Positions 1 to 9,292 of a DNA stretch of 64,000 nucleotides are shown here, piece after piece; position 1 is the stretch's first letter; every line of letters starts with the position of its first letter. The stretch comes from Microbacterium sp. 1.5R (GTDB lineage: Bacteria; Actinomycetota; Actinomycetes; Actinomycetales; Microbacteriaceae). Under the pieces are notes generated by a model that saw only the letters and a list, made by a program, of their open reading frames with translations, ran no database searches and was not told the DNA's origin. The stretch spans positions 1,116,001 through 1,180,000 of the forward strand of contig NZ_CP018151.1 of NCBI RefSeq assembly GCF_001889265.1. Reading direction: 5' to 3'. Made by a program: the position numbers and the translations under genes.

Positions 1-1
1 G

Positions 2-613
2 GCGCCATCGGCCGTCGACGCGTTCGAAGTCTTCCTCCTGCGCCCGCAGACCATGGAGTACAACCCCTTCGGCGAACGTCAGATCCGCAAGGCGCTTCCC
101 GACGGTGCCCCGGACGAGATCGTCGGACACCTCGTCGCGATCGGCGAGGCCGTCGCCGCCGGCCGAGGCGCGACCGACATCCCGCTGGTCTTCGACCCGT
201 TCCTCGTGCGCGGCATGGGCTACTACACGGGCACGATCTTCGAGCTGGCCCACCCTTCGGTGTCGTACTCGCTCGGCGGCGGCGGTCGCTATGACGGCAT
301 GATCGGCCGCTTCCTCGGCCAGCAGGTCCCTGCCGTCGGGTTCTCGCTGGGCTTCGAGCGCCTCGTCGACCTCGTGACGGCGGGCGCGGATGCCGGCGAG
401 CGCGCCGTCGTGCTCATCCATGACGCCGACGTGCCGGTCGCCGAGCTCGTCATGCACAAGGCGGGTCTCGTGGGCTCCGGGGCGCGAGTGCGGCTGGAAC
501 GGCGCACGAAGAACGTGAAAGCCCTGCTCGAGCGCTCGGCCGCCGACGGATACACGGAGTTCGCGACCGTGTCGTCGGGCACCTCGCAGCTGGAGCTCAA
601 GCCCCTCTTCTGA
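2..613 (+). CDS. hisS: histidine--tRNA ligase, C-terminal part (5' end outside window)
   Basis: Charges tRNA-His with histidine in the cytoplasm. The frame is open from base 2, giving the last ~203 residues of a protein that normally has 410-430. Visible are the histidine-binding loop RGMGYYTGTIFE, class II motif 3 (GGGGRYDG ... PAVGFSLGFERL, the arginine of FERL being the ATP-binding motif-3 Arg) and the C-terminal anticodon-binding alpha/beta domain (VVLIHDADV to the end). RGMGYY in place of the E. coli RGLDYY is, as I recall, usual in actinobacterial HisS. The stop is TGA at 611-613. HisZ, the HisS paralogue of histidine biosynthesis, is less likely because the tRNA-binding tail is present. 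Confidence 0.93.
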   Translation, partial: APSAVDAFEVFLLRPQTMEYNPFGERQIRKALPDGAPDEIVGHLVAIGEAVAAGRGATDIPLVFDPFLVRGMGYYTGTIFELAHPSVSYSLGGGGRYDGMIGRFLGQQVPAVGFSLGFERLVDLVTAGADAGERAVVLIHDADVPVAELVMHKAGLVGSGARVRLERRTKNVKALLERSAADGYTEFATVSSGTSQLELKPLF

Positions 614-666
614 GTTCGGCGGATGCCGTTCACTCGGCGTTCACGCCGTTCCGGTCGAATCGGGAC

Positions 667-1479
667 ATGAGCCGACCGTCGTTCGTCGCCGTCGCGGCGG
701 TGGGTGTCGCGACCGCGGTGGCCGCCGCCGGAGTCCAGGTCGTCCTCACCCGACAGGCCGCGATCGCGCGTCGACGCATCGGCAAGCCGCTCGGTGAGGA
801 GTCGATCGACGCCGACCGCGTCTGGCGTCGTTCGCTCGACGGCATGCCGATCGATCTGCTCGTGCTCGGAGACTCGCTGGCGGCGGGCCTCGGCGCCGAG
901 CGGCGCAAGGAGACACTGGGCGGACGACTCGCCAAGGGTCTGGCGCGACGGATGCGACGACCGGTCCATCTGCGCACGGCCGCCGTCGTCGGGTCCGAAT
1001 CGCCCGACCTCGCCGCCCAGCTCGACGCGCTGCCCGAGGACTACGCCCCGCATGTCGCCGTGATCGTGGTCGGGGGCAACGACGTGACGCACCGCATCCC
1101 CGTCGCCGTCTCGACGCAGCACCTGCGGGAGGCCGTCCGACGGCTGCGTGCTCGGGGTACGGAGGTCGTGGTCGGCACCTGTCCCGATCTCGGAGCCCTC
1201 CGCCCCGTACCGCAGCCTCTGCGGCGCCTGATGTCGAGCATGTCCCGTCGACTCGCCAGGGTACAGGCCGAGACCGCTCGTGCCGAGGGCGCGCACCCCG
1301 TCGACCTCCGCCGCGCCGTCGGCCCGATGTTCTTCGACGACCCGGAGGCGATGTTCAGCCTCGATCGCTTCCACCCGAGTCCGCTCGGCTATCGGCGCAC
1401 GGCGGAGGCACTGCTCCCGGCCGCGTGTCGGGCTGCCGAGACCGCGCTCAGCTCGCGCCGTCAGACGGGGCAGCACTGA
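667..1479 (+). CDS. SGNH/GDSL-type esterase with N-terminal membrane anchor
   Basis: Probable secreted or membrane-anchored serine esterase; substrate unknown. 270 residues. Residues 6-27 are a hydrophobic Ala/Val segment acting as signal anchor. GDSL block I is LVLGDSLAAG with nucleophile Ser70, block III is VVGGND (Asn138 for the oxyanion hole), and block V is LDRFHPSPLGY with catalytic Asp233 and His236, so the enzyme looks active. ATG 667 follows hisS by 53 bases; a weak GGGAC precedes it. The 3' end overlaps the convergent VOC gene by 32 bases (1448-1479). Confidence 0.87.
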   Translation: MSRPSFVAVAAVGVATAVAAAGVQVVLTRQAAIARRRIGKPLGEESIDADRVWRRSLDGMPIDLLVLGDSLAAGLGAERRKETLGGRLAKGLARRMRRPVHLRTAAVVGSESPDLAAQLDALPEDYAPHVAVIVVGGNDVTHRIPVAVSTQHLREAVRRLRARGTEVVVGTCPDLGALRPVPQPLRRLMSSMSRRLARVQAETARAEGAHPVDLRRAVGPMFFDDPEAMFSLDRFHPSPLGYRRTAEALLPAACRAAETALSSRRQTGQH

Positions 1480-1972
1480 AGGACGCCGCCCAGTCGGCGA
1501 CCCGCCGTGCGCTCTCCTCGTCCGAGAGGTCTTCGACCCGGGTCATCACCGACCATCGCACGCCGAACGGATCCCGGATGCTGGCGAATCGGTCTCCCGA
1601 CACGAACGCCGACGGAGCCTCGCGCACGGTTGCGCCCGCGGCGACGGCACGCTCGACGACGGCGTCGACGTCCGAGACATAGAGGCCCATTGAGTAGCAG
1701 TCGTCGTCTCCCGACGGCGCAGAAACCAGATGATAGTCGGGGCTCGGCTCGCCCAGCTGCAGGTGGCCGAACCCGAAGTCGAGGTCCGCATGGGCGACGA
1801 CACCGCCGAACTCCGTGACATCGATGACGCGAGCGCCGAAGACGTCCCGGTAGAACTCGATCGCCTCCCGCGCCCGGGGGACCGCGAGGAAGGGAGTGAG
1901 GGAGGTCGCGCTGTTCGGTCGGCCGTCCGTCGTGTGCTCGCCGGTCACGCCGGTCCTGTTCTCGGTGCTCAT
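1448..1972 (-). CDS. VOC family (glyoxalase/bleomycin-resistance fold) protein
   Basis: Single-domain vicinal-oxygen-chelate protein, 174 residues from ATG 1972. An upstream in-frame GTG at 2023 would add 17 residues of low-complexity, unconserved look, so the inner start is preferred. The domain begins TPFLAVPRAREAIEFYRDVFGA and ends with DPFGVRWSV, the arrangement of the PhnB/glyoxalase-like subfamily, in which RDPFG is followed by a Trp. The function (often a small-molecule-binding or resistance protein) cannot be told. It converges on and overlaps the GDSL gene tail. Confidence 0.82.
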   Translation of the reverse strand: MSTENRTGVTGEHTTDGRPNSATSLTPFLAVPRAREAIEFYRDVFGARVIDVTEFGGVVAHADLDFGFGHLQLGEPSPDYHLVSAPSGDDDCYSMGLYVSDVDAVVERAVAAGATVREAPSAFVSGDRFASIRDPFGVRWSVMTRVEDLSDEESARRVADWAASFSAAPSDGAS

Positions 1973-2041
1973 GCACCCACAATAAGGAGCAGTCGCAGAC
2001 GCGCGCTTGAACTTGCGCGACACGATCGTGCGCCGGGGTCA

Positions 2042-2125
2042 TAGGGTCGAGGCATGGACGTCGACGACCTCGGACCGACCGTGTCCGCCATGCGGGTCAC
2101 CGTGGCGATCCTCGCCGGCGGCTAG
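2042..2125 (+). CDS. possible leaderless 23-codon ORF ahead of the araC-type gene (CDS 2054-2125)
   Basis: TAGGGT at 2042-2047 is a good actinobacterial -10 and lies exactly six bases before ATG 2054, the spacing of leaderless transcripts here. The ORF runs 23 codons (MDVDDLG ... AILAGG) to TAG 2123-2125, and the regulator's ATG follows after two bases (2128) with no clear Shine-Dalgarno. The likely role is a leader peptide that delivers ribosomes to the regulator by termination-reinitiation. It shows no likeness to known proteins. It could equally be a chance frame, with the regulator starting elsewhere. Confidence 0.45.
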
Positions 2126-2127
2126 CG

Positions 2128-2931
2128 ATGCGTGCGACCCGCGGTGTGCTGTATCCGGCCCGGCTGCCGGACTTCCATCGTCTGCCGCCTGCGACCGCCG
2201 CGCGGGACCTCGCGGTGTGGTTCTGGATCCCCGAGTGGAGCATCGAGCCCGCTCGATCGTCTCGCCAGGAGATCGTCGGCTACCCGGCGCTGAACCTCGT
2301 CGTCGAGAACGGTGACGTGAGTCTGTCCGGGGCGACGACACGGGCTTCGCATCGCGAGCTGACCGGCACGGGCTGGGCAGTGGGCGCCCTGCTGCGACCC
2401 GCAGCTGTCGCGGCCCTCATCGACGACCCTGCCGCACTCGTCGATTCCGAGCAGCCGGTCGTCGCTCCCGAGCTCGCGGACGGGGTCAGTGCTGCGATGG
2501 CGTCGGGGGAGGGGCATCGCGAACGCGCCGTCGCGGTGTTCTCGGAGTGGCTCGCTCGTCGGGTCGGACCCCTCGACGACAGTGCGAGGCATGCGAACGC
2601 GCTGGTCGAGGTGCTCATGGAGGAGGGCGCGGCCGACTCGGTCGAGGAGGCCGCGACCCGACTCGCGGTCTCGCTGCGCACGCTGCAGCGCCTCGCCCAT
2701 CGTCACGTCGGAGTGTCGCCGGCCGCCATGATCCGGCGCCGCAGGCTGCAGGAGGCCGCGGAGCACCTGCGTCTGCACCCATCGGTCGATCTGGCGGATC
2801 TCGCCGCCGACCTGGGGTACGCGGATCACGCCCATCTCACCCGCGACTTCCGGAACGTGCTCGGAATCGCGCCCCGCGCGTACCGGGCGTCCTCCGCGCA
2901 GGACGTTCGGAGCGCTGCCGCGCCACCCTGA
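2128..2931 (+). CDS. AraC family transcriptional regulator
   Basis: DNA-binding regulator of 267 residues. The N-terminal ~130 residues (RGVLYPARLPDFHRLPPA ... DLAVWFWIPEW) match the DUF6597-type sensor seen in actinobacterial AraC proteins. The C-terminal ~95 residues form the double helix-turn-helix: RLAVSLRTLQRLAHRHVGVSP, then DLAADLGYADHAHLTRDFR and GIAPRAYR. Ligand and targets are unknown; the convergent permease is a possible target. Its stop codon (2929-2931) abuts the permease stop (2932-2934), with no bases between. Translation probably depends on the short ORF at 2054. Confidence 0.88.
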   Translation: MRATRGVLYPARLPDFHRLPPATAARDLAVWFWIPEWSIEPARSSRQEIVGYPALNLVVENGDVSLSGATTRASHRELTGTGWAVGALLRPAAVAALIDDPAALVDSEQPVVAPELADGVSAAMASGEGHRERAVAVFSEWLARRVGPLDDSARHANALVEVLMEEGAADSVEEAATRLAVSLRTLQRLAHRHVGVSPAAMIRRRRLQEAAEHLRLHPSVDLADLAADLGYADHAHLTRDFRNVLGIAPRAYRASSAQDVRSAAAPP

Positions 2932-4158
2932 TCAGCGCGCGAGCCGCAGCCGGATCATCCGATAGAGCACACCGACCAGCACGACCGCGGTACCCACCAC
3001 CGAAGCCACCACCGGCAGCGTGTTCACGAGCACGAGGCACCCGAGCGCACCGACGACCTGCAGCACCCGCGGATAGCGGCGAGCCGCAGTGCGCTGGCGG
3101 AATGCCGCCGCATTGGCGATGAGGTAGTACAGCAGCACACCGAACGAGGAGAAGCCGATCGCGTCGCGCAGATCGGCGACGAGCACGATCATCACGATGA
3201 TGACCGCGATCGTGATCTCGGCCCGACGGGGTACGTGCCAACGCTCGTCGACCTTCGCGAGGAAGCGCGGCAGATCCTCTTCGCGGGCCATCGCCAGTGT
3301 CGTGCGACCGATGCCGGTCAGGAGGGCGAGCAGAGCTCCGAGCGAGGCGGCGGCCGCGGCCACGCGGACGACAGGAGTGAGAGCCGTCCACCCCGAGGCC
3401 GTGACGACATCGGCGAGAGGGGTGGTGCTCGTGACCGCGTCGCCGCCGAGCACGACGACGACCGTGATCGCGACGAGCGTGTAGACGACGACCGTGCCGC
3501 CGAGGGCCAGGGCGATCGCCCGGGGGATCGTCCGGGCGGGGTCGACGACCTCTTCGCCCATCGTCGCGATGCGCGCGTATCCCGCGAACGCGAAGAAGAG
3601 CAGGCCTGCGCCCTGCAGCACCCCGTACGCGGAGGCATCCGGAAGGGGAGCCGGGGCGGTAGACGAGGAACCGCCGAGGCCCACCGCGACCACCACGGCG
3701 AGTCCGAGCAGCGAGCACACGCCGAGGATGCGCGTGACGAGGGCGGTTCGCGTCACGCCGAAGCAGTTGACCGCCGCGAGAGCGACGACGGCAGCGACGG
3801 CGACCGGCACCTCCCAGCCGTCCGGCGCGGCGTAGGCGGCGAAGGTCATGGCCATCGCCGCGCAGCTGGCGATCTTGCCGATCACGAAGCTCCATCCGGC
3901 GACGAAGCCCCACCACGGGCCGATCTCGGCGCGGGCGTACGCGTAGGTGCCGCCGGCGACGGGATGCGCGGCGGCGAGCTGCGCCGAGGCGGTCGCGTTG
4001 CAGTAGGCGACGATCGCGGCGATCGCCAGGGCGATCAGGATGCCGCTTCCGGCGACTCCCATGGCCGGTGCCCACACGGAGAACACGCCGGCGCCGATCA
4101 TCGAACCGAGACCGATCGCGACGGCGTCGACCAGCGTCAGGCGGCGGGCGAGGGGCAT
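2932..4158 (-). CDS. APC family amino acid permease
   Basis: Integral membrane amino-acid/polyamine/organocation transporter, 408 residues, about 12 transmembrane helices. It starts MPLARRLTLVDAVAIGLGSMIGAGVF, the typical APC first helix whose GSMIGAGVF loop binds the substrate carboxylate. PVAGGTYAYARAEIGPWWGFVAGW is the conserved TM2-TM3 region. The soluble tail is very short. Substrate unknown. ATG 4158 is the first in-frame start and sits 48 bases from the DUF4442 gene that precedes it on the same strand, so the two may be co-transcribed. Confidence 0.9.
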   Translation of the reverse strand: MPLARRLTLVDAVAIGLGSMIGAGVFSVWAPAMGVAGSGILIALAIAAIVAYCNATASAQLAAAHPVAGGTYAYARAEIGPWWGFVAGWSFVIGKIASCAAMAMTFAAYAAPDGWEVPVAVAAVVALAAVNCFGVTRTALVTRILGVCSLLGLAVVVAVGLGGSSSTAPAPLPDASAYGVLQGAGLLFFAFAGYARIATMGEEVVDPARTIPRAIALALGGTVVVYTLVAITVVVVLGGDAVTSTTPLADVVTASGWTALTPVVRVAAAAASLGALLALLTGIGRTTLAMAREEDLPRFLAKVDERWHVPRRAEITIAVIIVMIVLVADLRDAIGFSSFGVLLYYLIANAAAFRQRTAARRYPRVLQVVGALGCLVLVNTLPVVASVVGTAVVLVGVLYRMIRLRLAR

Positions 4159-4206
4159 CCCGTCATCGTGTCACGTCCGGGTGAACGTCCGGTATCGCCG
4201 TCGCCG

Positions 4207-4677
4207 TCAGCTCCGAGCGGCGGTGACGCGCTGCTTCTCGCGGATGTAGACCTGTCGGCGGACTCTGGCGACGACGTCTCCGTCGCGGTCGGTGATGACG
4301 GTCTCGAACCACTCGAGCACCTTCGCACCGCCGTGCGCCCGCTCGCGGATCTCCTCGGCCCGCTCGCGGCTGACCTCGAACTCGGCCGTCAGCACCCCGC
4401 GCCCGGGCTTGAGGAACTCGATCTCGCCCCGGGTGTCCCAGACGACATAGTCCCGGCCGAGCTGATGCATCACGAGCATGAAGAAGTACGGGTCCGTCAT
4501 CGCGGACATCGAGCCGCCGAATGCCGTCTTCACGTAATTGCGGGTGAACACGTTGACGTGCAGCTCGACCGTGGCGTGCGTCCAGTCCTCGCTGAAGCGG
4601 CGGATGCGGATGCCGCTGAACAGATTGGGGACCCACAGGCTCATGCCCGTGGCGAGACGACGGGGAGTGATGCGCAT
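4207..4677 (-). CDS. DUF4442 (PaaI-like hotdog-fold) protein
   Basis: 156 residues of hotdog-fold thioesterase type (DUF4442). RNYVKTAFGGSMSAMTDP carries the helix with small residues that lines the acyl-CoA pocket in this superfamily, and the strand order VELHVNVFTRN ... VVWDTRGEIEFLKPG ... LTAEFEVS fits the fold. Activity is not established for DUF4442, and a catalytic acid is not obvious. ATG 4677. It is divergent from gntR, with the AT-rich operator/promoter region between them (4678-4777). Confidence 0.78.
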   Translation of the reverse strand: MRITPRRLATGMSLWVPNLFSGIRIRRFSEDWTHATVELHVNVFTRNYVKTAFGGSMSAMTDPYFFMLVMHQLGRDYVVWDTRGEIEFLKPGRGVLTAEFEVSRERAEEIRERAHGGAKVLEWFETVITDRDGDVVARVRRQVYIREKQRVTAARS

Positions 4678-4738
4678 GAGGTCAGTGTGGCCGACGGCCT
4701 GATCCGGACAAAGCTCGCTGGAGGGTTGCGACAGTTGT

Positions 4739-4759
4739 TATAGTTTATGTAGAACTACT
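4739..4759. promoter_or_regulatory. promoter and probable GntR (YtrA-type) operator
   Basis: The most AT-rich patch of the neighbourhood. It holds TATAGT (4739-4744) as a -10 and an inverted repeat TAGTT (4741-4745), 7-base spacer, AACTA (4753-4757). It sits 20 bases before the GGAGG ribosome site of gntR. YtrA-type regulators commonly bind such a palindrome over their own promoter, so autoregulation of the gntR-DUF1648-CPBP operon is inferred. Confidence 0.5.
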
Positions 4760-4777
4760 AGAAGATTGGAGGACGGG

Positions 4778-5128
4778 ATGCTGATCCGCATCGACGCCGA
4801 CAGCGCTCGGCCGCTCTTCGATCAGGTCGCGGCATCCGTTCGCGCCGATGTCCTGGCCGGACGTCTCGTGCCGGGTGACCGGCTGCCGGCCGCCCGTGAA
4901 CTCGCCGAGGCGCTCGAGATCAACCTGCACACCGTGCTCCGTGCCTATCAGCAGCTGCGCGACGAGGGGCTGATCGATCTGCGCCGTGGCAGGGGAGCGG
5001 TGGTGTCCGCTGCTGCATCTCCGCTCGCCGAGCTCTCACAGGACATCGCCGCGCTCGTCGCCCGCGCCGCATCCCTCGGACTCTCTTCCTCGACACTGGC
5101 CGCGCTCATTAAGGAGACCGACGCATGA
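4778..5128 (+). CDS. GntR family transcriptional regulator, YtrA-type (short)
   Basis: Winged-helix DNA-binding protein of 116 residues. The HTH is RLPAARELAEALEINLHTVLRAYQQLRDEGLI followed by the wing RRGRGAVV; the remaining ~40 residues are a short dimerisation helix pair, as in the YtrA subfamily, rather than a ligand-binding domain. ATG 4778 is chosen because GGAGG lies five bases upstream; the frame could begin at TTG 4766 but that would swallow the ribosome site. The stop overlaps the next ATG (ATGA 5125-5128). It heads an operon with DUF1648 and CPBP proteins, typical of cell-envelope stress operons. Confidence 0.9.
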   Translation: MLIRIDADSARPLFDQVAASVRADVLAGRLVPGDRLPAARELAEALEINLHTVLRAYQQLRDEGLIDLRRGRGAVVSAAASPLAELSQDIAALVARAASLGLSSSTLAALIKETDA

Positions 5129-6144
5129 CCCCCGAGATCCGCCGCGCCCGCACCGCCTTCTGGTGGGTCGGGGTCATCGTCCCCGCCGCTCTGATCGTGC
5201 TCGCCGCCGTCATCGTCCTGGCGTGGCTGCCCGACATCCCCGATCCTGCGGCGATCCACTGGGGCCTCGACGGGGCCGATGGCTTCGCGCCGCGGTGGAC
5301 GCCACTGGTCATGCTGATCGGCCTGGGCGGAGGGATCGTGGCGATGTTCGCGATCATCGTCCTGGTCTCGCACAGGCTGCCCCCACGGGGCTCGGGCGGG
5401 CCGCTTCCTCAGTCGCAGTGGTCGACGACCGCCCGTCTGCTCGGAGCGGCCGGCCTCGCGATGGCGGGCCTGATGTCCATGCTCGCGATCACGACGACCG
5501 GCTCCCAGCGAGGGCTCTCCGATGCGAACGAGGCGCCCGACATCACCCTCTGGGTCCCGGTCATCGTCGCGATCGCCGCCGGCCTCGGGGTGATCGGATG
5601 GTTCGCGCAGCCGAAGGTGCCCGTCGCGTCCGTCGCGTCCGCGGATCCGGCGGCACCTCTCCCTCTCGCCGACCACGAGCGCGCCGTGTGGATGAAGACC
5701 GTGAACGTGGCCCGCAGTGGCCAGGTCGTCCTCGGGATCAGCGTCTTCTTCACGGTCGCCGTGAGCGTGCTGCTGCTCGCCCGGGGCATCGCCGCCGGGT
5801 GGATCGTGGCGGGCATCACTGTGGTCCTCGTCATCGTCGTGGCGACGGGGCTGTCGTTCCGGGTGCGGGCGAGCACCGCTGGCCTTCGGGTGCGCTCCGT
5901 CGCCGGATGGCCGCGTCTCGAGATCGCCGCGGCCGACATCGCCAGCGCTCGCGCGGTGCAGGTCGACCCGTTCGCGGAGTTCGGCGGCTGGGGCTACCGA
6001 ATCGGCACCGACGGGCGGCGCGGATTCGTGCTGCGCACCGGCGAGGCCCTCGAGATCACCCGCACAGACGGTCGCGTGTTCGTCGTCACCGTCGACGACG
6101 CCTCCACAGCGGCATCCGTCCTCGCTTCCGCAGCATCCCGATGA
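5125..6144 (+). CDS. DUF1648 domain membrane protein
   Basis: 339 residues, about five to six transmembrane helices. The first ~80 residues form the DUF1648 unit (helix, then PDPAAIHWGLDGADGFAPRWT, helix), also found in SdpI-type immunity proteins. The C-terminal part is a soluble beta-rich stretch after the last helix pair (VRASTAGLRVRSVAGWPRLEI to the end). Translationally coupled to gntR upstream and to the 26-codon ORF downstream by ATGA overlaps. Function unknown; a role in envelope stress or immunity is only suggested by the family. Confidence 0.82.
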   Translation: MTPEIRRARTAFWWVGVIVPAALIVLAAVIVLAWLPDIPDPAAIHWGLDGADGFAPRWTPLVMLIGLGGGIVAMFAIIVLVSHRLPPRGSGGPLPQSQWSTTARLLGAAGLAMAGLMSMLAITTTGSQRGLSDANEAPDITLWVPVIVAIAAGLGVIGWFAQPKVPVASVASADPAAPLPLADHERAVWMKTVNVARSGQVVLGISVFFTVAVSVLLLARGIAAGWIVAGITVVLVIVVATGLSFRVRASTAGLRVRSVAGWPRLEIAAADIASARAVQVDPFAEFGGWGYRIGTDGRRGFVLRTGEALEITRTDGRVFVVTVDDASTAASVLASAASR

Positions 6145-6221
6145 TCGCACCGCACATCGACACCGAACAGCACATCGACACCGAACAGCACATCGACACC
6201 GAACCGGGAGTCAATCCATGA
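6141..6221 (+). CDS. 26-codon relay ORF made of HIDTE(Q/P) repeats
   Basis: ATG 6141 overlaps the DUF1648 stop (ATGA 6141-6144) and the TGA 6219-6221 overlaps the CPBP start (ATGA 6218-6221). The peptide begins MIAP, has HIDTEQ, HIDTEQ and HIDTEP in tandem, and ends GVNP. It is too small to fold. It probably serves to carry ribosomes from one gene to the next, since no Shine-Dalgarno precedes the CPBP ATG apart from a weak GGGAG at 6204-6208. Confidence 0.6.
   Translation: MIAPHIDTEQHIDTEQHIDTEPGVNP
6153..6206 (+). repeat. 18-bp tandem repeat, three copies
   Basis: Unit CACATCGACACCGAACAG at 6153-6170 and 6171-6188; the third copy at 6189-6206 differs only at its 17th base (C for A). Eighteen is a multiple of three, so copy-number change would leave the relay ORF in frame. 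Confidence 0.95.
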
Positions 6222-7168
6222 CCCGCATCAGAGCCGCATCCGTCGTCCTCTTCGTCGCGCTCGCGTGCGGGCTCGCCTGGCTCGTCGCCCTGCCGCTGTG
6301 GCTGGGCGACGGCCTCGCCGAGCCCAGCACCTGGTTCCTGCTGCCCGTGATGATGCTGACCCCCGCGCTCGCCGCGCTCGTGGTCACCTTCGCCCTGCGT
6401 GTGCCGGCACCGGGGGAGCGACTCCGCTTCCTGGGCATCTGGCCCCTGCGCCCGGCCAGGCGGGTCGTCTGGCTGATGGTGGCGGGCTGGCTCGTCCCTC
6501 CGGTTCTCGTCGCGCTCGGCATCGTGGTCGCGGCGGCCTTCGGATGGGTGCAGCTCGACCCGACGTTCTCGGCGTTCTCCGCTGAGATCGCGAGGTCGCT
6601 GCCCGCCGGTGCGCCGATGCCCCCGATCGAGCTCATCGTGATCTCGCAGATCGTGATGATCCCTGTCGGCGCCCTGATCAACAGTGTGCTGGCGTTCGGC
6701 GAAGAACTCGGCTGGCGCGGGTGGCTCGTCCCGGCCCTGCGACCGCTCGGCACGTGGCCGGCACTCCTCATCAGCGGAGCGATCTGGGGCTTCTGGCACA
6801 GCCCGGTGATCCTGCTGGGCTACAACTTCGGGCGCACCGACATCACCGGCGTGCTGTTCATGATCGGCGGCTGCATGGCCTGGGGTGTGCTGCTGGGCTG
6901 GCTGCGTCTGCGCTCCGCATCGGTCTGGCCCGCCGTCCTCGCGCACGGCTCGCTGAACGCGGCCGCCGGACTCGTCCTCATCTTCGCCGCATCGCAGCCC
7001 GATCTCGCACTCGCCGGACCTCTCGGCGTCGCGGGATGGATCGTCGCGGCGGCGGTGATCGCCGCATTGGCCCTCACGGGCCAGTTCCGTCGTCAGCCCG
7101 AGCTCGCGGGCGCGCCCGGGCGGCTGCTGTCCGCTCCCCGAGCCGGGAGGGGTCCGCAACCCTCTTGA
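6218..7168 (+). CDS. CPBP family intramembrane glutamic endopeptidase
   Basis: CAAX-protease/bacteriocin-processing (Abi) family membrane protein, 316 residues, about 8 helices. The three catalytic motifs are present: EELGWR (Glu162, Glu163, Arg167), FWH (Phe192, His194) and HGSLN (His243, Asn247), so it looks catalytically competent. Bacterial members act in bacteriocin immunity, protein processing or anti-sigma cleavage; the substrate here is unknown. Last gene of the GntR operon, coupled through the relay ORF. Confidence 0.88.
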   Translation: MTRIRAASVVLFVALACGLAWLVALPLWLGDGLAEPSTWFLLPVMMLTPALAALVVTFALRVPAPGERLRFLGIWPLRPARRVVWLMVAGWLVPPVLVALGIVVAAAFGWVQLDPTFSAFSAEIARSLPAGAPMPPIELIVISQIVMIPVGALINSVLAFGEELGWRGWLVPALRPLGTWPALLISGAIWGFWHSPVILLGYNFGRTDITGVLFMIGGCMAWGVLLGWLRLRSASVWPAVLAHGSLNAAAGLVLIFAASQPDLALAGPLGVAGWIVAAAVIAALALTGQFRRQPELAGAPGRLLSAPRAGRGPQPS

Positions 7169-7193
7169 CGCTCTTCGGGGCTCACGGTTTGCT
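7165..7193 (+). promoter_or_regulatory. promoter of the O-methyltransferase gene (leaderless)
   Basis: TTGACG (7165-7170), a 17-base spacer, then TTTGCT (7188-7193); the ATG at 7200 follows six bases later, where transcription should begin. This is the only gene here with a recognisable -35, a 17-base spacer and leaderless spacing together. Confidence 0.55.
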
Positions 7194-7199
7194 GAGGGC

Positions 7200-7859
7200 A
7201 TGGAATCCACTCCCGCCGCCTGGTCGAATGCCGACGCCTATCTCGCTGATCTCCTCGTCGGCCATGATCCGCAGCTGGAGGCGGCGCTGGCCGCTCAGCA
7301 CGATGCCGGTCTTCCCGAGATCGAGGTCGCGCCGGTCGGCGGCAAGCTCCTCAACCTCCTGGCCCGCATCAGCGGCGCTCGCCGCGTGCTGGAGATCGGA
7401 ACGCTCGGCGGCTACTCGACGATCTGGCTCGCACGGGCGGTGGGTCCCGAGGGGCGGGTGATCACCGTCGAGGCCGAAGCGGACAACGCCGCCGTGGCCC
7501 GCGCGAGCATCGATGCCGCCGGCGTCGGAGACCGCGTCGACATCCGGATCGGCCGAGGTGCCGACGTGCTCCCCACGCTGGTCGGCGGCTTCGACCTGGT
7601 CTTCATCGACGCCGACAAGGAGTCGAACACGGTCTACCTCGACTGGGCCGCGAAGCTGGGCCGTCCCGGAACCGTGATCGTGCTCGACAACATCGGACGG
7701 GAGGGTGAGATCGTGCGCGACGATGCGACCGACCCCAAGGTCGTCGGCACCAGGGATGCACTGCGGATGCTGGGCGAGGACCCGCGCTTCGACGCCACCG
7801 CGCTGCAGACGGTCGGTGTCAAAGGCTGGGACGGCGTCGCGCTCGCTGTCGTCGTGTGA
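7200..7859 (+). CDS. O-methyltransferase (class I SAM-dependent, Methyltransf_3 family)
   Basis: 219 residues. SAM-binding motif I is VLEIGTLGGYSTIWLA (residues 63-78); acidic motif II VEAEADN binds the ribose; VFIDADK (Asp137, Asp139) is the metal-binding site of the cation-dependent catechol/caffeoyl-CoA O-methyltransferase family; a further metal ligand pair is in DNIGREG. It methylates a hydroxyl on a small, probably catechol-like substrate that is unknown. Probably leaderless (promoter at 7165-7193). No operon partner. Confidence 0.85.
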   Translation: MESTPAAWSNADAYLADLLVGHDPQLEAALAAQHDAGLPEIEVAPVGGKLLNLLARISGARRVLEIGTLGGYSTIWLARAVGPEGRVITVEAEADNAAVARASIDAAGVGDRVDIRIGRGADVLPTLVGGFDLVFIDADKESNTVYLDWAAKLGRPGTVIVLDNIGREGEIVRDDATDPKVVGTRDALRMLGEDPRFDATALQTVGVKGWDGVALAVVV

Positions 7860-7943
7860 ACCTCCGGCCCCGACCCGGGTGCTGAGGGCCGGGCGGGCTA
7901 GACTGGGCGCGGATCGACGACGCTCCACACACCTTTTCTCTGA

Positions 7944-9239
<1,296 letters not shown>

Positions 9240-9292
9240 ACACAGCTGAGACAGACAGAAGCCGCCTGAGCGGCTCGAACGGAGGAGGAGCC

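Noticed and set aside
289..1476. 395-codon open frame on the minus strand opposite hisS and the GDSL gene
   Set aside because: No domain; arginine/glycine-rich translation typical of an antisense shadow in GC-rich DNA.
3235..4743. 502-codon plus-strand frame opposite the APC and DUF4442 genes
   Set aside because: Charged, low-complexity translation without family likeness; the minus-strand genes are clearly real.
9260..9275. Hairpin AGCCGC-CTGA-GCGGCT between eno and the ftsB-like gene as a terminator
   Set aside because: Only six base pairs, no U-tract, and followed at once by a strong ribosome site; at most a weak attenuator.
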